Numbered from the stretch's first letter, positions 1 to 11,506 are shown. The stretch: 64,000 nucleotides of DNA from Taeniopygia guttata (GCF_048771995.1 NC_133063.1:27050810-27114809), one strand, 5' to 3'. The notes: generated from the sequence alone by a model not told the origin. Program-made: numbers and translations.

Positions 1-725
1 AAGGGACCCAAGTTGATTAATTCCCAACACACATACACATATATGTTTATATTTACATATGTATTTTACAATCCCTTATTCACTTTAGACTTTGACAAAA
101 GTATTTAAACTAAAAAAGGGCATTGTTGCTGATTACTAAGATTCCTTGTTTTCTAATAGTTGTACCACTTTTTCATATTGAGTTCTAATTTTCAAGTTGT
201 TCTAGAAAAGCTTGCACTTAAGTCTTGGTTTATATGCAGAAAAGAAAATTGTCTTGCTAAAAATTTAAATGTTTTATTAAAAATAATAATTTTTAAGAGC
301 ATTATAATTATAACCTGCCATTTAAAATCAGTAGTGATCATGAAAACAAGGAGACAGTGATTATTATAGTAAATACAAATGAAGTTAGGCTAAGCCTAAT
401 TCTGCCCTTTTTTCTCTAACAGTCCTCTGTACAAAAAGCACACTGGTAGCAAGGAAGGGCTTGTGCACCTTACCTGACTATTGCTAAGGTCTGAGATGGC
501 ATACATTCACACTGAAAGTGTACTGTGGAAGAACACACAAATAGATGTAAAAGTTAAGCCATTACATGAGTTATAAGAAAACTCCCAATTTTTATTATTT
601 TTGTAGTAGTATTTTGTTATTCCATTGGGTGATGAAAAGGAGTTGGCATCCTTTTTTTCCTGCTACACTGAGCAGCTGCACACCTATGATGGATTATTTG
701 ACACTTTTAAGTGTTTTAAGTATCA
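1..725. other. AT-rich intergenic DNA, no gene seen
   Basis: I see no exon, repeat family or RNA gene that I can support here. Short open frames (about 60 codons) lack splice context and coding character. Human synteny would put the APC 3' end further left, outside the window. Confidence 0.6.
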
Positions 726-1212
726 TTGTTTAACCACAGTTGCCAATCAAGCACTACCCAGCCACTCACTCTCATCCTGTGGGATGGGAGAGACAATCAG
801 AAGAAAAAAATGAGAAAACTGTAGATTTAGATAAAGACAGTTGAATAAACAGAAAAGGGAGAAAATAATAATAAATCATAGAGAATACACAAAACAATTG
901 AGTCACAATACAGTTTCTTACCACTTGCTAACTGATTCCTAGGCAATCTCTGAGCATGAGCCTGCAGCTCACTTTCTCCACAGGTATCCTCAGCATGATG
1001 CCATAAGGTCTGGAAATATCCCTTTGGTTGTTTTACATGTCCCCCCTCAACTTGTGCCTCTCAGTTGTCTTCGTCTTCCTGGCAGGGCATGAGAAACTTA
1101 CTTTAGCAACAAAAACATCAGTGCATTTTCAACATTCTCACACTAAATTCAAAACACAGTACTATACTACTTACTAGAAATAAAATTAACTATCCCAGCC
1201 AAAACCAGAACA
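726..1212 (-). mobile_element. Old ERVL-type solo LTR fossil
   Basis: A roughly 490-bp long terminal repeat on the minus strand. Its right edge, read on the minus strand, gives the TGTYCTGGTTTTGGCTGGGATAG-like start common to avian ERVL LTRs, and it ends at 726 with the matching CA. The body (AAAACATCAGTGCATTTTC, ATATCCCTTTGG) matches, in order, the LTR at 11830-12399, so the two are one family. No internal sequence is attached. It looks degraded and therefore old. A clean target-site duplication is not visible. Confidence 0.75.
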
Positions 1213-1964
1213 TAAATAATTTGGACTTGTTAGAAGTCAAAATTTAGCTGAAGTGAAAGCTGTGAATTCAGAACAAATACTGTATTACTGCATCACACAG
1301 ATGACTGATGGTTTATTTTAATCTTGGAAACTGACTACACAGCTGTGAATTTACACAGCTGTCAGCTGCTTTACAAAACTAAAACAGAAGGACAAAGAAT
1401 GGGTGTAAAACTGAGCTCTGTACTTAAGAGATACAGTCTTTGCAATCAGAAGGAATGAGAGATGTGTAGAAATCTATGGTTTTCCATTTTGCCAGTTTCA
1501 TTGTGGCCAGCTAATAGGGATTTGGATAGCATCTTCACAATGTGGTGCCCAGCATTCTCCTCAGGATCTCTGAAACACTGTATATATTGTTTGCTGTACT
1601 TCCTACATTAATTTTTACAAGTCAAGGCTTCAGTCTAGGTGACATAATCCAAAAGACTTTTAGCTCCAAACACTGTACAAGTCAGGCTGGTTGTTTTAAG
1701 GCCACTTGTCAGCTACTCTTGGTGGTGCAGCTCTTACACAGATTGAAACATGGTTTTAGAACATCCCACACTCCTTAAATAAGCTATTGACATTTATAGT
1801 CCCCTGCCGTTGAGATGAACAGAAGTGGTGCTTCTGCTGATTCATAAAGAATGTTTTGTTGGTGTTCCCTGTATGGACACGACATAGTGCCTCTTCTGAT
1901 AACACTTCTGTAGCAGACAGGATTCTGAATCAGTACAACTGAAAGGTACTCTGTGGATTTAATA
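1213..1964. other. Intergenic DNA, nothing recognised
   Basis: AT-rich sequence between the solo LTR and a CR1 scrap. A 78-codon open frame at 1542-1778 has no supporting splice sites or recognisable domain. Confidence 0.5.
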
Positions 1965-2043
1965 TCACAGAATCACAGAGTGGGATCTTAGAAATCATCC
2001 AGTTCTGGGTTGAAACTCTGCCATGGGTAGGGACACCCCTTGC
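1965..2043 (-). mobile_element. CR1 LINE 3'-end fragment
   Basis: About 80 bp begins with the CR1 3' terminus read in reverse (TCACAGAATCACAGAGTGG) and continues through the reverse of the diagnostic GGCAGGGACACC stretch. Only the extreme 3' end survives, as is usual for 5'-truncated CR1 insertions in birds. Confidence 0.75.
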
Positions 2044-2969
2044 TTTGGGAAAATGGAGCATACAGTCTTGTAAAAGTGGCAATTAATGGTTAATTCTGCA
2101 TATTGACATCTCATGGTAAGTAAATACCAGCAAAATGAAACTAAATGAAAGCATCATTTTCTCTCTGTGCTGTTGAAAATTCAGTGTTGGACAGACCAGC
2201 CTGTTACTTCCAACTTGAGTCATAATTCATGAAGCATTTTTCACAATGAAAGCTTTGTAGTTTTTTTTCCCCAGCCCTTATTACTTAAAAATATCCTTCT
2301 GGAATTCTCATTTCCAAAACTGTGAAGTAAATCCTTTCCATGTTGCCCCCTTCCCTTCAGTGACCATTGAACAAATCAAAATTTTCCTCTACATCCCTGT
2401 TCTGTGTTTTACTGCAGTCCACTACAGAGCTGTTCCACCAATCCAGGTGAAAATGTGTCCTCTCCTGAATAACTTCCCTAGCCCCATTATTACATAGGTA
2501 TTTTTAGCATGTTTAGACTATGGAGTGTAGCCTCAAGTAAGAAGAAACTGAACATGGATACAAGGTCTGAATAAGGTGTATGTGACACTTCAGTAAAACA
2601 CTGTGTCACAAACTGTCACCTCAAATCATCTCCATTTTCTTGGGCTCCCACTTCCAGTTACGGCATTTGTATTTACCCCAGGTGAATTGCAGCAATCTAT
2701 CACAACCACTTTGAATTGCTATTTCATATTTGTAAAGGGCTTTTGTTGCTGGGTTGTTTTGTTTGGGAAGGGTTTTCTTTGAGGACTGAGGGAGTTTTTT
2801 AGTTTTTGTTGGGGATCTTTTTTTTGTTATTTTTTCCCCCCCAACACCATTAATAGTAAAAATAGAGTCTCAGTCAGGAACCTGACTTGCTGGTGACAGT
2901 GTATACAGAGACATAATTCTCAGCTTTAGGGTTTTATAGTGTAATTTTCATTCCCTGCCTCTTCCCTAG

Positions 2970-3164
2970 CACTGCAGTGGCCGCAGACACAGGAATAACC
3001 TCAGCAAGTTCTACAAAGCTTTCCAAGACCAGTATCCCTGCTACTACTCTCCATCAAGACCAATCTGTGGTCTTGATGTTTTGCTGCAGTTGTGTACAAG
3101 TCCTGTCCTCACCAGCAATTGTACCTTCTCTTCCTACTGCTTTAAATTGTTTAAAACCTGTCAG
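2970..3164 (+). other. Possible unassigned exon (weak)
   Basis: A stretch of exactly 65 open codons lies between a good acceptor (pyrimidine tract then CTTCCCTAG, ending at 2969) and a usable donor (CAG|GTGTTG at 3165). The frame that opens at the acceptor includes RNNLSKFYKAFQDQYPCYYS and stays open until just beyond the donor. It is in phase with the candidate exon at 3430-3479. I do not recognise the protein. No neighbouring human gene predicts it, and chance is a real alternative. Confidence 0.15.
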
Positions 3165-3429
3165 GTGTTGAGTGCTCTGTTCCATATCTGAGTCCAGGAA
3201 CAGCAGATACTTTGGAAACACAGCTACAGCGTGCCTGAGCTGGAATGCTTTGTGACCTGCTTCTGTCTCTGAATTCCTTGGGCTGGAAATAGGCAGAATT
3301 CAACTTTGAAATGTATTTCTTATCCCACTAGAACAAATGCAGTGATTGGATGCCATATACTCAGTAAAGTCATTCTACAGTGATGATGGGGATTAAACTG
3401 ACGTGTCTCTACTCACTGCTTCATTTTAG

Positions 3430-3479
3430 GCATCCTGGTTCCAAGATATCGTGAATTCTAGCACCTATAAAGGAGATTG
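3430..3479 (+). other. Possible 50-nt exon with strong splice sites (weak)
   Basis: Fifty bases lie between a near-consensus acceptor (CTTCATTTTAG) and a consensus donor (TTG|GTAAGT). In the phase set by the preceding candidate it reads ASWFQDIVNSSTYKGDW without a stop. The protein is not recognised. It could belong to a lineage-specific transcript or noncoding RNA upstream of SRP19, or be coincidental. Confidence 0.15.
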
Positions 3480-4691
3480 GTAAGTAATAACAAGATCTGC
3501 AGAAAAAACCCCCCATGCTTCCCCTGTGTGGTCAGTTATGTTTGCCATGTTGATCCAGTCTGTAATTCCACAAACTCCATTTCTGACAATTTTTAAATTT
3601 TGCCATCTGAAAAAGATGTGGAAAATAAATTTTTTGTCTTCCTACCCTTTCTATTTCACAAATGCTGTCACATGCTATGTATCTTTTGCAACACTAAATT
3701 TAAATATTGTTTTCCAAGATAAGCCATTAATATGTTGGTATTTAAAAGCTACATGAATTTGAAGAAAGAAAATGACATGCAACTGCCAAATAAAACAACA
3801 TTAAAATACACAAAACCTTTCCCAATGCCCTGTATTAACTGGACTGATTGAGGGCAATCTTAATATGCAATGATAGTACTCAAAAACTGCAGCTGTGTTC
3901 CCTGCCTTTAACATAGTATCAGAGCACATCTTCTCAAGGAGATGCAACAGAAATTGCTTTACAATCTAACTGAGGGGCTAAAACCACTACAGAAATCTAA
4001 GGGAATAGTATGGAGTAAATTTTAGTATTTTTTCATTAAGTTTTAGCCTATATTTCAGTTTTTAAAATATGAAGCTGTGGCAATGCCAAATAAATATTTC
4101 TTAACAGTACTTCCTAAAAGATTATATTTGATCTTCAGTTCAAACCTTGCTAGAGCACTCTCCTGCAGAGAGAGATTTATGTTTATATCCGTTTGGTTCA
4201 GACCTCTGTGTCCCAGAAGAAAAGGGCAATGCATATAGTTCAAACCAAATGGCAGTAAAAAGGTGTAGGATGACCACGTTTCATGCTATGGTCAGATCAT
4301 GAACGTGCCCTGCACACTTCATGCCTGCACAGAGACAATGACTATATTGTACATGGTTTGTCCACATTCACCCTGTGCACACACTATGCATTTAACACCC
4401 CGCTCCTTCCTGACAGCCCACATCTGTCTTGCTAAAAGCAGATGACAGCAGTTGATAGAAGAAACTTCTGCCTATGTTGGCTGAGGCATAGATTTAAGCA
4501 GTGACAGCCTCGACAACAGGACAATTCCCAGGGTAATGGTAGTTCTTGACCACTATTTAGGTGGTAGGGATCTCAATAAAAAGTCTTTCAACAGAAAGAC
4601 AAGTGTGTGCAAGTAATGGAGATTTAAAATAAAATCACTGTGCAAAGAAAGAAAAACAGGAAATCAAGCTACTGCTAACAAGATGAGAACC
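3480..4691. other. Intergenic DNA, nothing recognised
   Basis: No repeat family, coding exon or RNA gene is supportable in this stretch. Confidence 0.5.
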
Positions 4692-4712
4692 TTTTGTTGC
4701 TAAGCAACAAAA
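4692..4712. promoter_or_regulatory. Palindrome containing an RFX X-box-like motif
   Basis: Two 10-bp arms flank one base and form a perfect palindrome. Its core GTTGCTAAGCAAC (4696-4708) fits the X-box pattern GTNRCY-N-RGYAAC bound by RFX transcription factors. It stands alone in AT-rich DNA about 2.3 kb upstream of SRP19, so function is only inferred. Confidence 0.3.
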
Positions 4713-4852
4713 TATCTAAGTAATTATTGTGGATGGATTGCCTCTAAGAAAGCTACACTTGCCTCTGTATCGGTCAGTTTGACGATAAGCTGGAGATAAC
4801 CCTCAAAAAACCTGTCTTTAGCACTGGACAAGTATTGCATCAAACACTTCCT

Positions 4853-5257
4853 TCATAACTGGCACACCTCATTTACATAACCTTGTTTTTCAGCTGAGGA
4901 CCATGTTGAGTCATGTTTGTGAGGAGCTGCCAAGTCGCTGAGCTGGTCCCAGAGAGCTGCAGTCACATTTCCAAAAGCCGCTTGCTCCTGCTGATGCCAC
5001 ACAGTTGTGCTGTTTGTGTTTTCTGCACTACTCTGTACAGTGCATTCATTCTGACAGAATGAGAGCAAAGACAGAAGACAACAAAACTCATCTTTCAAAA
5101 GCCTGAAGAGACAATAAGTTTTTAATCTGTGCCGCCCTGATCCTTTCTGAAGCTTCTCCATAACTCTTAACTCTTCCATGTTTTCATGAATGGTACTTGC
5201 AGTTCTCCCCTGGGACAACCACTGTGGTAAACTGGGTCTTAGCATTCCCTCTTCCAT
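4853..5257 (-). other. Unassigned 134-codon open frame (weak)
   Basis: This minus-strand frame is open for 134 codons and continues open a little upstream past a possible acceptor (ACATATCCAG, just above 5268). Internal residues include LRVMEKLQKGSGRHRLKTY and a Ser/Thr/Asn-rich centre, then VNEVCQL and a stop. No domain is recognised, and frames of this length arise by chance in a 64-kb window. If real, it is probably a terminal exon of an unidentified minus-strand gene. Confidence 0.15.
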
Positions 5258-5417
5258 ATTTTGCTGCCAGCTGGATATGTTGGTGGAGCAGAAAAATTTA
5301 AAAAGACACCGGCACAGATAAATAAGGAATAGATACCATCAATTTCTTGTCCTGGGACGTTGCTGCTGTATGAAGAGTAAGAGTACACAAAATATGATGT
5401 GTGAAATTCACAGGGTG

Positions 5418-5560
5418 ACCGAATAGCTGAGGCTGGCAGGACCTCTGGGTGTCTTCTGGTCCAGGCACTGCTCCAGCAGGGCTGGCAAGAGCTGGGAGTG
5501 CAGGATCGCTCCCAGGCAGCTTTTCAGGATCTCAGGGACACAGGACAGGACCCAGTGCTG
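5418..5560 (-). mobile_element. CR1 LINE fragment
   Basis: The motif GAATAGCTGAGGCTGGCAGG followed by ACCTCTGG...TCTGGTCCA and a CTCCAGCAGGGCTGGC-like stretch is the reverse of the CR1 3' region. It abuts the TG array that begins about 50 bp further right. Confidence 0.6.
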
Positions 5561-5611
5561 ACCCCGTAGTTCTTCCCTTAACCTTTAGGCTGTTTTTTTC
5601 ATGCAATTGTG

Positions 5612-5626
5612 TGTGTGTCACACCGC

Positions 5627-5693
<67 letters not shown>

Positions 5694-6237
5694 ACACCAC
5701 CTCTGTGTGTGTGTGACACCGCCTGTGTGTGTGTGTCTCTGTGTGTGTGTGACACCGCCTGTGTGTGTGTGTGTGACACCGCCTGTGTGTGTGTGTGACA
5801 CCGCCTGTGTGTGTGTGTGACACCGCCTGTGTGTGTGTGTGTGTGTGTGTGTGTGACACCGCCTGTGTGTGTGTGTGTGTGTGTGTGTGTGACACCGCCT
5901 GTGTGTGTGTGTCACACCGCCTGTGTGTGTGTGTCTCTGTGTGTGTGTGACACCGCCTGTGTGTGTGTGTGTGTGTGTGTGTGTGACACCGCCTGTGTGT
6001 GTGTGTGTGTGTGTGTGTGTGACACCGCCTGTGTGTGTGTGTCACACCGCCTGTGTGTGTGTGTGTGTGTGTGTGTGACACCGCCTGTGTGTGTGTGTGT
6101 GTGTGTGACACCGCCTGTGTGTGTGTGTGTGTGTGTGTGTCACACCGCCTGTGTGTGTGTGTGTGTGTGTGTGTGACACCGCCTGTGTGTGTGTGTCACA
6201 CCGCCTGTGTGTGTGTGTGTGTGTGTGTGTGACACCG

Positions 6238-6282
<45 letters not shown>

Positions 6283-6355
6283 CACCGCCTGTGTGTGTGT
6301 GTGTGTGTGTGTGTCACACCGCCTGTGTGTGTGTGTGTGTGTGTGTGTGACACCG

Positions 6356-6405
<50 letters not shown>

Positions 6406-6467
6406 ACACCGCCTGTGTGTGTGTGTCACACCGCCTGTGTGTGTGTGTGTGTGTGTGTGTGACACCG

Positions 6468-6516
<49 letters not shown>

Positions 6517-6589
6517 CACCGCCTGTGTGTGTGTGTGTGTGTGTGTCACACCGCCTGTGTGTGTGTGTGTGTGTGTGTGTGTGACACCG

Positions 6590-6635
<46 letters not shown>

Positions 6636-6750
6636 ACACCGCCTGTGTGTGTGTGTCACACCGCCTGTGTGTGTGTGTCACACCGCCTGTGTGTGTGTGT
6701 CTGTGTGTGTGTGTGACACCGCCTGTGTGTGTGTGTGTGTCTGTGTGTCT
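5612..6750. repeat. Composite (TG)n / ACACCGCC tandem array
   Basis: About 1.14 kb consists almost only of TG dinucleotides in runs of about 8 to 50 bases, separated by about 32 copies of ACACCGCC. Each copy is introduced by either GTG or GTC, giving two alternating separator types (TGACACCGCCTG and TGTCACACCGCCTG). Some larger blocks recur, for example units carrying an internal GTCTCTGTG. It is a compound micro/minisatellite. It keeps several frames open on both strands, but those are repeat artefacts. The right edge merges into the SRP19 CpG island within a few dozen bases. Alternating purine-pyrimidine sequence of this length is prone to Z-DNA and replication slippage. Confidence 0.97.
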
Positions 6751-6754
6751 GTGT

Positions 6755-7080
6755 GTGCGCGCCACAGCGCCTCCGCGCACCCCCAGCCCCGCCGCTCCCG
6801 CCCTTCCCGCCGCCATCCCGTCCCACTCCCTCAGCCTGGCGGAAGTCGCGCTGCGCGACCGCGGCGCCGACGTTGCGCCTCCTGACAGGCTGCGGCTTTT
6901 GACAGATAGCGCCGCTGACCAATAGAATCTCGCGGAGCCCGCTGGGGGCGGGCCCTCTCGGCCGCCGTGGCGCGGGGCGGGGCCGGTGCCGCTGTCATGG
7001 CCGCCGCCGCCGCTGGCGCCGCGTCCCCGGCGGACAAGGAGAGGTGCGGTGAGAACGGCTTGTTTGGGGTCGGGGCTTGT
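6755..7080 (+). promoter_or_regulatory. SRP19: SRP19 CpG-island promoter
   Basis: A sharp GC- and CpG-rich block begins right after the TG array and covers SRP19 exon 1. It contains a forward CCAAT box (GACCAATAG, CCAAT at 6919-6923) 74 bp before the start codon and GC-box-like GGGGCGGGGC at 6974-6984. No TATA box is seen, as is typical of housekeeping promoters. The transcription start is inferred to lie between about 6930 and 6990. Confidence 0.7.
6997..7043 (+). CDS. SRP19: SRP19 coding exon 1
   Basis: Encodes residues 1-15 and the first two bases of Arg16. Ala-rich start, then SPADKE. Donor AG|GTGCGG. Confidence 0.93.
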
Positions 7081-10000
7081 TTGTGTTGTGTCACTCAGGG
7101 CTCACGAAACAGAAAGCGCGAGCGGAGCAAGGGGTGGTGTTGTAAATCCCTGTGGAGCGAGGGATGATGGTGGTTGGAATCCCTGTGGGACGAGGAGTGG
7201 CGTTGACACTGGCGTGGTTGGGAAGGCAGTGAGGAGAATAGAGTTCCCAGGCAGAACACAGAGCTAGTCGGCTCATAAAGATAGCAGTAGCAAAGCGTGC
7301 AGCACACTGCTAGACAAGAGAAGGAGAAAACAGCAGTAGTTGAGGTGATTTGGGATGTTTTTTAAAGCCAGAAACGTGGACTTTGTCACTCTCTTGTTAT
7401 TCAGCTAATTGGAATCTGCACCATATGTTTTACTCATTTTATCTGTTTTCCTATGCTCTCATAGATCCTTATTAAAATCAATGCAGGCCTTCTTCCACAT
7501 GCCCTTGGTCTCAGCTAGTTGGTTTTTTAATTGTCTAATTAGTATAATTGAGATTTTGTCACGCTAATCCTGTGTATGTGCTTGACAGGTGTAAATCTGT
7601 TGAAAAATCTTAAGCCATTTTCTAAGAGCCCAGTGTTTCAGTAGCTTTTATAAATGTACCCAAATCCGGGGTGATCTGTACTGTAGTAGAACCTTCTTTA
7701 ATGTTAATTCTTTTCAGGGAAATGTTATATCATTTCAGGGAAAGACGTGTGTTCCATGTTTCAAGATTGTAAGAAATAGGTCAAAAGGTTTTATTTCAGC
7801 CTCGTGGTTTTGATTTGTTTTGTTTTTGTCTCAGGAATGGTAACTCCATCCCTTGTACACGTAGTGCCCCAAAAAATGATGTCATGCCGTGTCCATGGTA
7901 ACTCAAAGTGGGATTTTGCAGCATCCTACTGAGCAGTCTAGGGAAAATAAATGGTTGTTCTAAGCTGCTGTGGGAACTCCTGTGTGATAGCCATGACATT
8001 TATTTTCTGTTTTACTAGGAAAATACTGCATAAGCATTAAGGAGTTGATATAGCTTGCTTAAACTCACTGTTTTCTCTTTTTAGATTCATCTGCATTTAT
8101 CCAGCTTATTTGAATAACAAGAAGACAATAGCAGAAGGAAGAAGGATACCCATAGACAAAGTAATTTCATGGGTGGCAGGGAAACAGGACATTTTGTTTT
8201 GCAGTTCAGCAGTGTGTAGAGTGCTGGAAAATACATCTCTCTGATCTTTCCATTCCCCCATGGTGTGGAAATAACAGTGTATTTGAAGGTGACCTAGTGC
8301 CAGCATGTGAATTTAGTAGGAGGGCCCTGAGCTGAAGTGTTTGCTTTCAAGGGAGCAGCACCATGAGCAAGCAGGCGAAGTAATGAGGAGCTGAATACCC
8401 TCATGCATAGGTAGCTTGCAGTATTTGACAGCAATGCATAAAAGAGTAGCCAGGTAATGATTGGGTTCTAGTGACTGTATGAGCCTGTATGCTGTGTCCT
8501 GTCCATGTGATACACAGGCATGGAAGGTATTGCTGCTTTGGACATGTCCAGAAATAGCTTTTTGTCATCTCACTCATTTGTAATAATTTTAGCAAGTAGT
8601 TCTGGGAATATAAAGGGCTTTCCTTACTGCTTAGGGTTTGGGGTTTTTTTTTAAAATAAAATCTTTCTTGAGTATACAAGTCACCTACGGTCTACCTATG
8701 GGAGGAATCCGCTCCCTTAGGGATAGAAGTGTTGTGCTTTTTGCCTCCCTCAGTCCTTGCTATAAGGTCCTTGTGTTGCTGATTTACACCTTTTGGCATC
8801 TCTGTACACATAATAGCTGTTAATTTAAATTACTTTTTCTAAGCAATTCTTTAACTTGCTCCCCTGTCCTAGTGAATTCTATCTCATCTGTTTCCTGATG
8901 TCTTAGCTCTTTTTTAATGTTTTCTAAAGCACAGCATCACTGACAAATGACTTCTACACTAGATTTGTACCTTCTCTTTCCCCATCAGCTTTTGCTAATT
9001 ACTGAGTATAGGGTGGGATACTGGTCTGGTTTCTTTATTGGCAGGTCATAGTTGAAAATTAATTAATTTTAACACTGTTTCAACAGGCTGTAGAAAACCC
9101 CACATCTACAGAAATCCAAGATGTATGTGCAGCAGTAGGATTCAATGTGTTACTAGAGGTAATAAAAAAAAAAAAGTCCCCACGTACAAAAACCACACAA
9201 ATTTGTTATGCATCTCTATTCTCTCATCATATCATTTTTTATAACTTGTGGTTCAGAAGTTTTGGTACTAGCTTTCCTTGCTTTATATGATAACTGACCA
9301 TAATCATTGTGTAAATGTTGGAAATCTGATGCAAGTCAGGAATATCTCAGATCTCTCAGACAATGTTACTTTTAAAGCTTATAAAAAATCACTTCTGTTT
9401 TACCAGCCTTCTTAGAGGACTTTCCTGGATGCTTAAAAGTGTATCTGAATAAGAGCTAGTTTTACAAGCTGCAACTCTGCAAATTAAGCTTTTAAAAATG
9501 AAAGTTTTTAATGGAATGTAATGACCTTTGCAATGAGTCTTGTATAGAAATAGGATTCTGATAATTGGAATCTTCATAGTCCTTTGGAATTATGTTTCAG
9601 GCAGACAATGTTAGCTTTTTACTGCAGTACATACTTGCTCTTTAAATAGTTTATTGGTTACTTTTTTCTAAGGGAATGAGTCTGGATTTCTAGAGAGGTA
9701 ACTTCACACTGTCATTTCCTGAAGTAATGATTAATTTAGAACAGTGTTATTTTTTCTGAGAAGAATATAGGCCCTCATACACAAGTACCCAAAAGCTTGG
9801 TACAAAATCAGTTTGTTTTTCAGAAGTGTCTGGACACTGCGTACCATCTGTACTGAGAAATCTGTGATGTTTCATGAAGAATGAAGGCTATAATTAGCCA
9901 AAAAGCAGTGATTGTGACCTATCACTTGCTATCCCTAGGTGTCCAGAAGGGTTTGCAGCGATGGAGAAAAACAAAAACCTGTGACCCTGTGGTCTAGACC

Positions 10001-11330
10001 ACTGGGGGCATAAAATTGTCCCTGTAACAGTTTACTCACAGAATTGCTCAGTGCCAGGAGCTGTTTTCAGCAGTGCCTCTGAAACAGTTTTGTCTTCCAA
10101 TGCAGGTTGTAATACGTTTCTCCTTTTGTATGACAGAAAAACAAGATGTATCCCAGAGAGTGGAACAGAGATGTGCAGTACAGAGGTAGAGTACGAATCC
10201 AGCTCAAACAAGATGATGGCAACCCATGTTTACCTCAGTTTCCAACACGTGAGTAGAGTGCCTGGGTTTAGCTACGTCACCTGTTAATAAACCAGAAAGA
10301 CTTGGTTTATTTTATGTTAGCAGCCTGCTTTATTAGTTTTATAAACCCTACAGTTTACTATTAAATCTCATTGCTTGTGTAAGTCAATAAAATTAAGTTG
10401 TGAGCCTTGAGTAAAGTTTGTAAAATGCTGTTGCCTTTGATTCTGCTGCTTCTGCAGCAGTGTCATTGGAGGGATTTATGGGGAACATTGTGTGATTGCT
10501 GCATTGAGCAAAGCATGTATTCAGTTTTGGCTTACTGCTTTGTTGACATTTAAAACAGTTTAGTTCTTAAATGGCTAAATTCCACTGTTTTCTTAGGATA
10601 CATATATCATCTGCGCATCAGTGTGGATGCTAAATTGATAAAACACAATACTGAGTTAAACTGAATTTTCACTGGCCATTTTCATAAATAAACAATGGGG
10701 CAACTGCCCTTAACTAACTAATACAAATTACTCATCTTAAATGTCTATTTCATATTTTGCATTTTTTTCTGAAGATTAATCCCTATGTCAAAGAGAAGCA
10801 GTATATATCTTAATGAAAGAGCAAGAAGAGTGCTGGGTGTACAGTAGCATAAGAGTACTGACAGAGGGAGATGATTTAAAATCAGAGTTCTGCTGGAGGG
10901 CAGTAATGCTTTTCTAAAAATGCATGTACCTTTTGCCTGATTATTCTGTCCCCAGTGTTCTGGACTAGTAGGAGATGGAGGGAAAGAGTAGCAGGAAGCA
11001 TGCAGACACTTGGGAGATTGTCAGGTTATGTGGCTTTTTCAGACTACTGTGACATGTATCAGTCCTGCAATTTTTTTCTTTCCCCCAAGAATTTTTCAGA
11101 AGCTGCTTGCTGTACCAGGGGACAGAAACAGATCTCCCAGGTTTTACATCCATTCTTAACAAACCAGTCATGCATTGATCTCTCTGTGTATTTTAGGTAA
11201 ATCAGTCATGCTGTATGCTGCAGAAACCATTCCCAAACTGAAAACAAGAACTCAGAAGATGGGAGGTAGTGATCAAAGCCTTCAGCAAGGAGAGGGAGGC
11301 AAGAAAGGTAAAGGGAAGAAAAAGAAATAA
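6997..11330 (+). CDS. SRP19: Signal recognition particle 19 kDa protein (5 coding exons)
   Basis: SRP19 binds the tips of helices 6 and 8 of SRP RNA and enables SRP54 to join the particle that targets ribosomes to the endoplasmic reticulum; it assembles in the nucleus/nucleolus and works in the cytosol. Coding exons are 6997-7043, 8085-8160, 9087-9158, 10137-10248 and 11197-11330. All introns are GT-AG, and the 441 nt encode 146 residues (human 144). Recognisable blocks are FICIYPAYLNNKKTIAEGRR (residues 17-36), the TEIQDVCAAVGFNVLLE region, MYPREWNRDVQYRGRVRIQL, and a lysine-rich tail ending GKGKKKK. The start is the first ATG after the promoter, with the conserved SPADKER following. It is convergent with REEP5. 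The intron stretches (about 1.0, 0.9, 1.0 and 0.9 kb) hold no recognisable repeat. Confidence 0.97.
8085..8160 (+). CDS. SRP19: SRP19 coding exon 2
   Basis: Encodes residues 17-41 (FICIYPAYLNN... IPIDK), the first RNA-contacting strand and loop. Acceptor CTCTTTTTAG; donor AAA|GTAATT, which lacks the usual G at the last exon base. Confidence 0.97.
9087..9158 (+). CDS. SRP19: SRP19 coding exon 3
   Basis: Encodes residues 42-65 (AVENPTSTEIQDVCAAVGFN, then VLLE). Phase 0 on both sides; donor GAG|GTAATA. Confidence 0.97.
10137..10248 (+). CDS. SRP19: SRP19 coding exon 4
   Basis: Encodes residues 66-102 and the first base of Arg103 (KNKMYPREWNRDVQYRGRVR onward). Donor ACAC|GTGAGT. The segment PCLPQFPTR corresponds to human CLVQFPSR, so it carries some substitutions. 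Confidence 0.97.
11197..11330 (+). CDS. SRP19: SRP19 coding exon 5 and stop
   Basis: Completes Arg103 and encodes residues 104-146 (SVMLYAAETIPKLKTRTQK... GKGKKKK) followed by TAA. The basic C-terminal tail is as in other vertebrate SRP19 proteins. Confidence 0.97.
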
Positions 11331-11506
11331 ATTGATGTCTGGAGTCGGTGTTGCATCACATAGTTGTACTTACAGCAAGTACAGGTGGACACCATGCAGC
11401 GACTTTGAAGTGAAGATACAAGCAAGAAATGAAGAGGTGAAGCTGAGTAGAACTGCCTGCTTTTCTTGGAACTGGAATGCATGTAACTGCCTTGCATCTG
11501 TGTAAC

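Noticed and set aside
1-5400. APC 3' end expected from synteny
   Set aside because: No APC C-terminal coding (such as SYLVTSV and stop) was found in this stretch.
5612-6750. Regularly spaced separators resembling a CRISPR array
   Set aside because: The repeated part is 8 bp, the spacers are only TG runs, and the genome is vertebrate.
5449-6925. Many open frames on both strands of Cys/Val and Thr/His repeats
   Set aside because: They are translations of the TG array, which lacks stops in several frames. They have no coding character.
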